This document shows positions 5,353-5,669 of a stretch of 5,669 nt of DNA, one piece after another (the first letter of the stretch is position 1; each line of letters begins with the position of its first letter). Both the position numbers and the translations under genes were made by a program. The notes below the pieces were generated by a model. That model saw nothing but the letters and a program-made list of their open reading frames with translations, ran no database searches and was not told the DNA's origin. The stretch covers positions 1 through 5,669 of the forward strand of contig NZ_JBFIII010000135.1 in assembly GCF_041601295.1 (NCBI RefSeq), read 5' to 3'. The DNA comes from Immundisolibacter sp. GTDB lineage: Bacteria; Pseudomonadota; Gammaproteobacteria; Immundisolibacterales; Immundisolibacteraceae.

Positions 5353-5669
5353 ATGCGAGTTTGTATCCTGGGCGCCGGCGGTTTGGGTTCGGTGTTCGGT
5401 GGCGCGTTGGCGCTGGCCGGCGTCGACGTAACGCTGGTGGGGCGCCCGGCGCACGTCGAGGCCATCCGCAAGAACGGCCTCAAGCTCACCGGCATCCGTG
5501 GTGACCATATGGTGCGCGAACACCTCGAAGCGGTTGCCGACCCGCGCGAGGCCAAGGGCGAGTTCGACTACCTGATCCTGGGCGTCAAGGGCAAGGACAC
5601 CGAGGCGGCGCTGGAAGGCGCCAACTGCCTGCGCGATCGGGTCAAGACCGCCCTGTCCTTCCAGAACAA
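5353..5669 (+). CDS. Ketopantoate reductase (ApbA/PanE)-family oxidoreductase, N-terminal part
   Basis: The first 105 codons are present and the gene runs off the right edge. The N-terminal Rossmann fold is clear: MRVCILGAGGLGSVFGGALA contains the GxGxxG nucleotide loop (G7, G9, G12), and R31 in TLVGR lies where family members bind the NADPH 2'-phosphate. FDYLILGVKGKDT (71-83) holds K79, matching the active-site lysine region of PanE, and LSFQN (101-105) matches the conserved strand before the family's QNG or HNG motif. Here the next codon begins AA, so it is Lys or Asn, not Gly. The family reduces 2-dehydropantoate or other 2-keto or branched carbonyl compounds. In a catabolic operon a role other than pantothenate synthesis is more likely, so no gene symbol is given. 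It is 36 bases behind the amidohydrolase. Confidence 0.9.
   Translation, partial: MRVCILGAGGLGSVFGGALALAGVDVTLVGRPAHVEAIRKNGLKLTGIRGDHMVREHLEAVADPREAKGEFDYLILGVKGKDTEAALEGANCLRDRVKTALSFQN

Overview
The window is gene-dense, GC-rich DNA (roughly two thirds G+C by eye, with strong G/C preference at third codon positions). It looks like part of a chromosomal catabolic cluster from a high-GC bacterium, probably a proteobacterium. That taxonomic call is an inference from base composition, strong Shine-Dalgarno sites and gene content; no marker gene is present. I see no mobile elements, RNA genes, CRISPR arrays or long non-coding stretches. The longest gap between genes is 111 bases.

Layout. On the minus strand, 33-2282 encodes a complete 749-residue molybdenum-cofactor subunit of the xanthine dehydrogenase/aldehyde oxidase family. 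It is followed 15 bases downstream by a ribosome-binding site and the first codons of a further gene that runs off the left edge. A 111-base divergent intergenic region (2283-2393) carries a perfect 12-base palindrome and a weak candidate promoter. On the plus strand five tightly packed genes follow: the [2Fe-2S] subunit (2394-2873), the FAD subunit (2870-3733, 4-base overlap), a CoxG/SRPBCC protein (3749-4210), an amidohydrolase_2-family protein (4243-5316), and the start of a ketopantoate-reductase-like gene (5353 to the right edge).

How they fit together. The three subunits should form one heterotrimeric molybdenum hydroxylase: Mo site for substrate, two [2Fe-2S] clusters for electron relay, FAD for electron exit. 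CoxG proteins are linked to membrane attachment of such enzymes. The amidohydrolase and the PanE-like reductase are plausible later steps (hydrolysis or decarboxylation, then NAD(P)H-linked reduction) in breakdown of an aromatic, heterocyclic or carbonyl compound. The substrate cannot be read from the sequence. CO is argued against by the missing CoxL active-site loop, and xanthine by loss of both purine-contacting residues.

The points most worth a second look are the Mo-site residues, where the conserved glutamine next to molybdenum is replaced by lysine (K220); the splitting of one heterotrimer over two divergent transcripts; and the palindrome between them.
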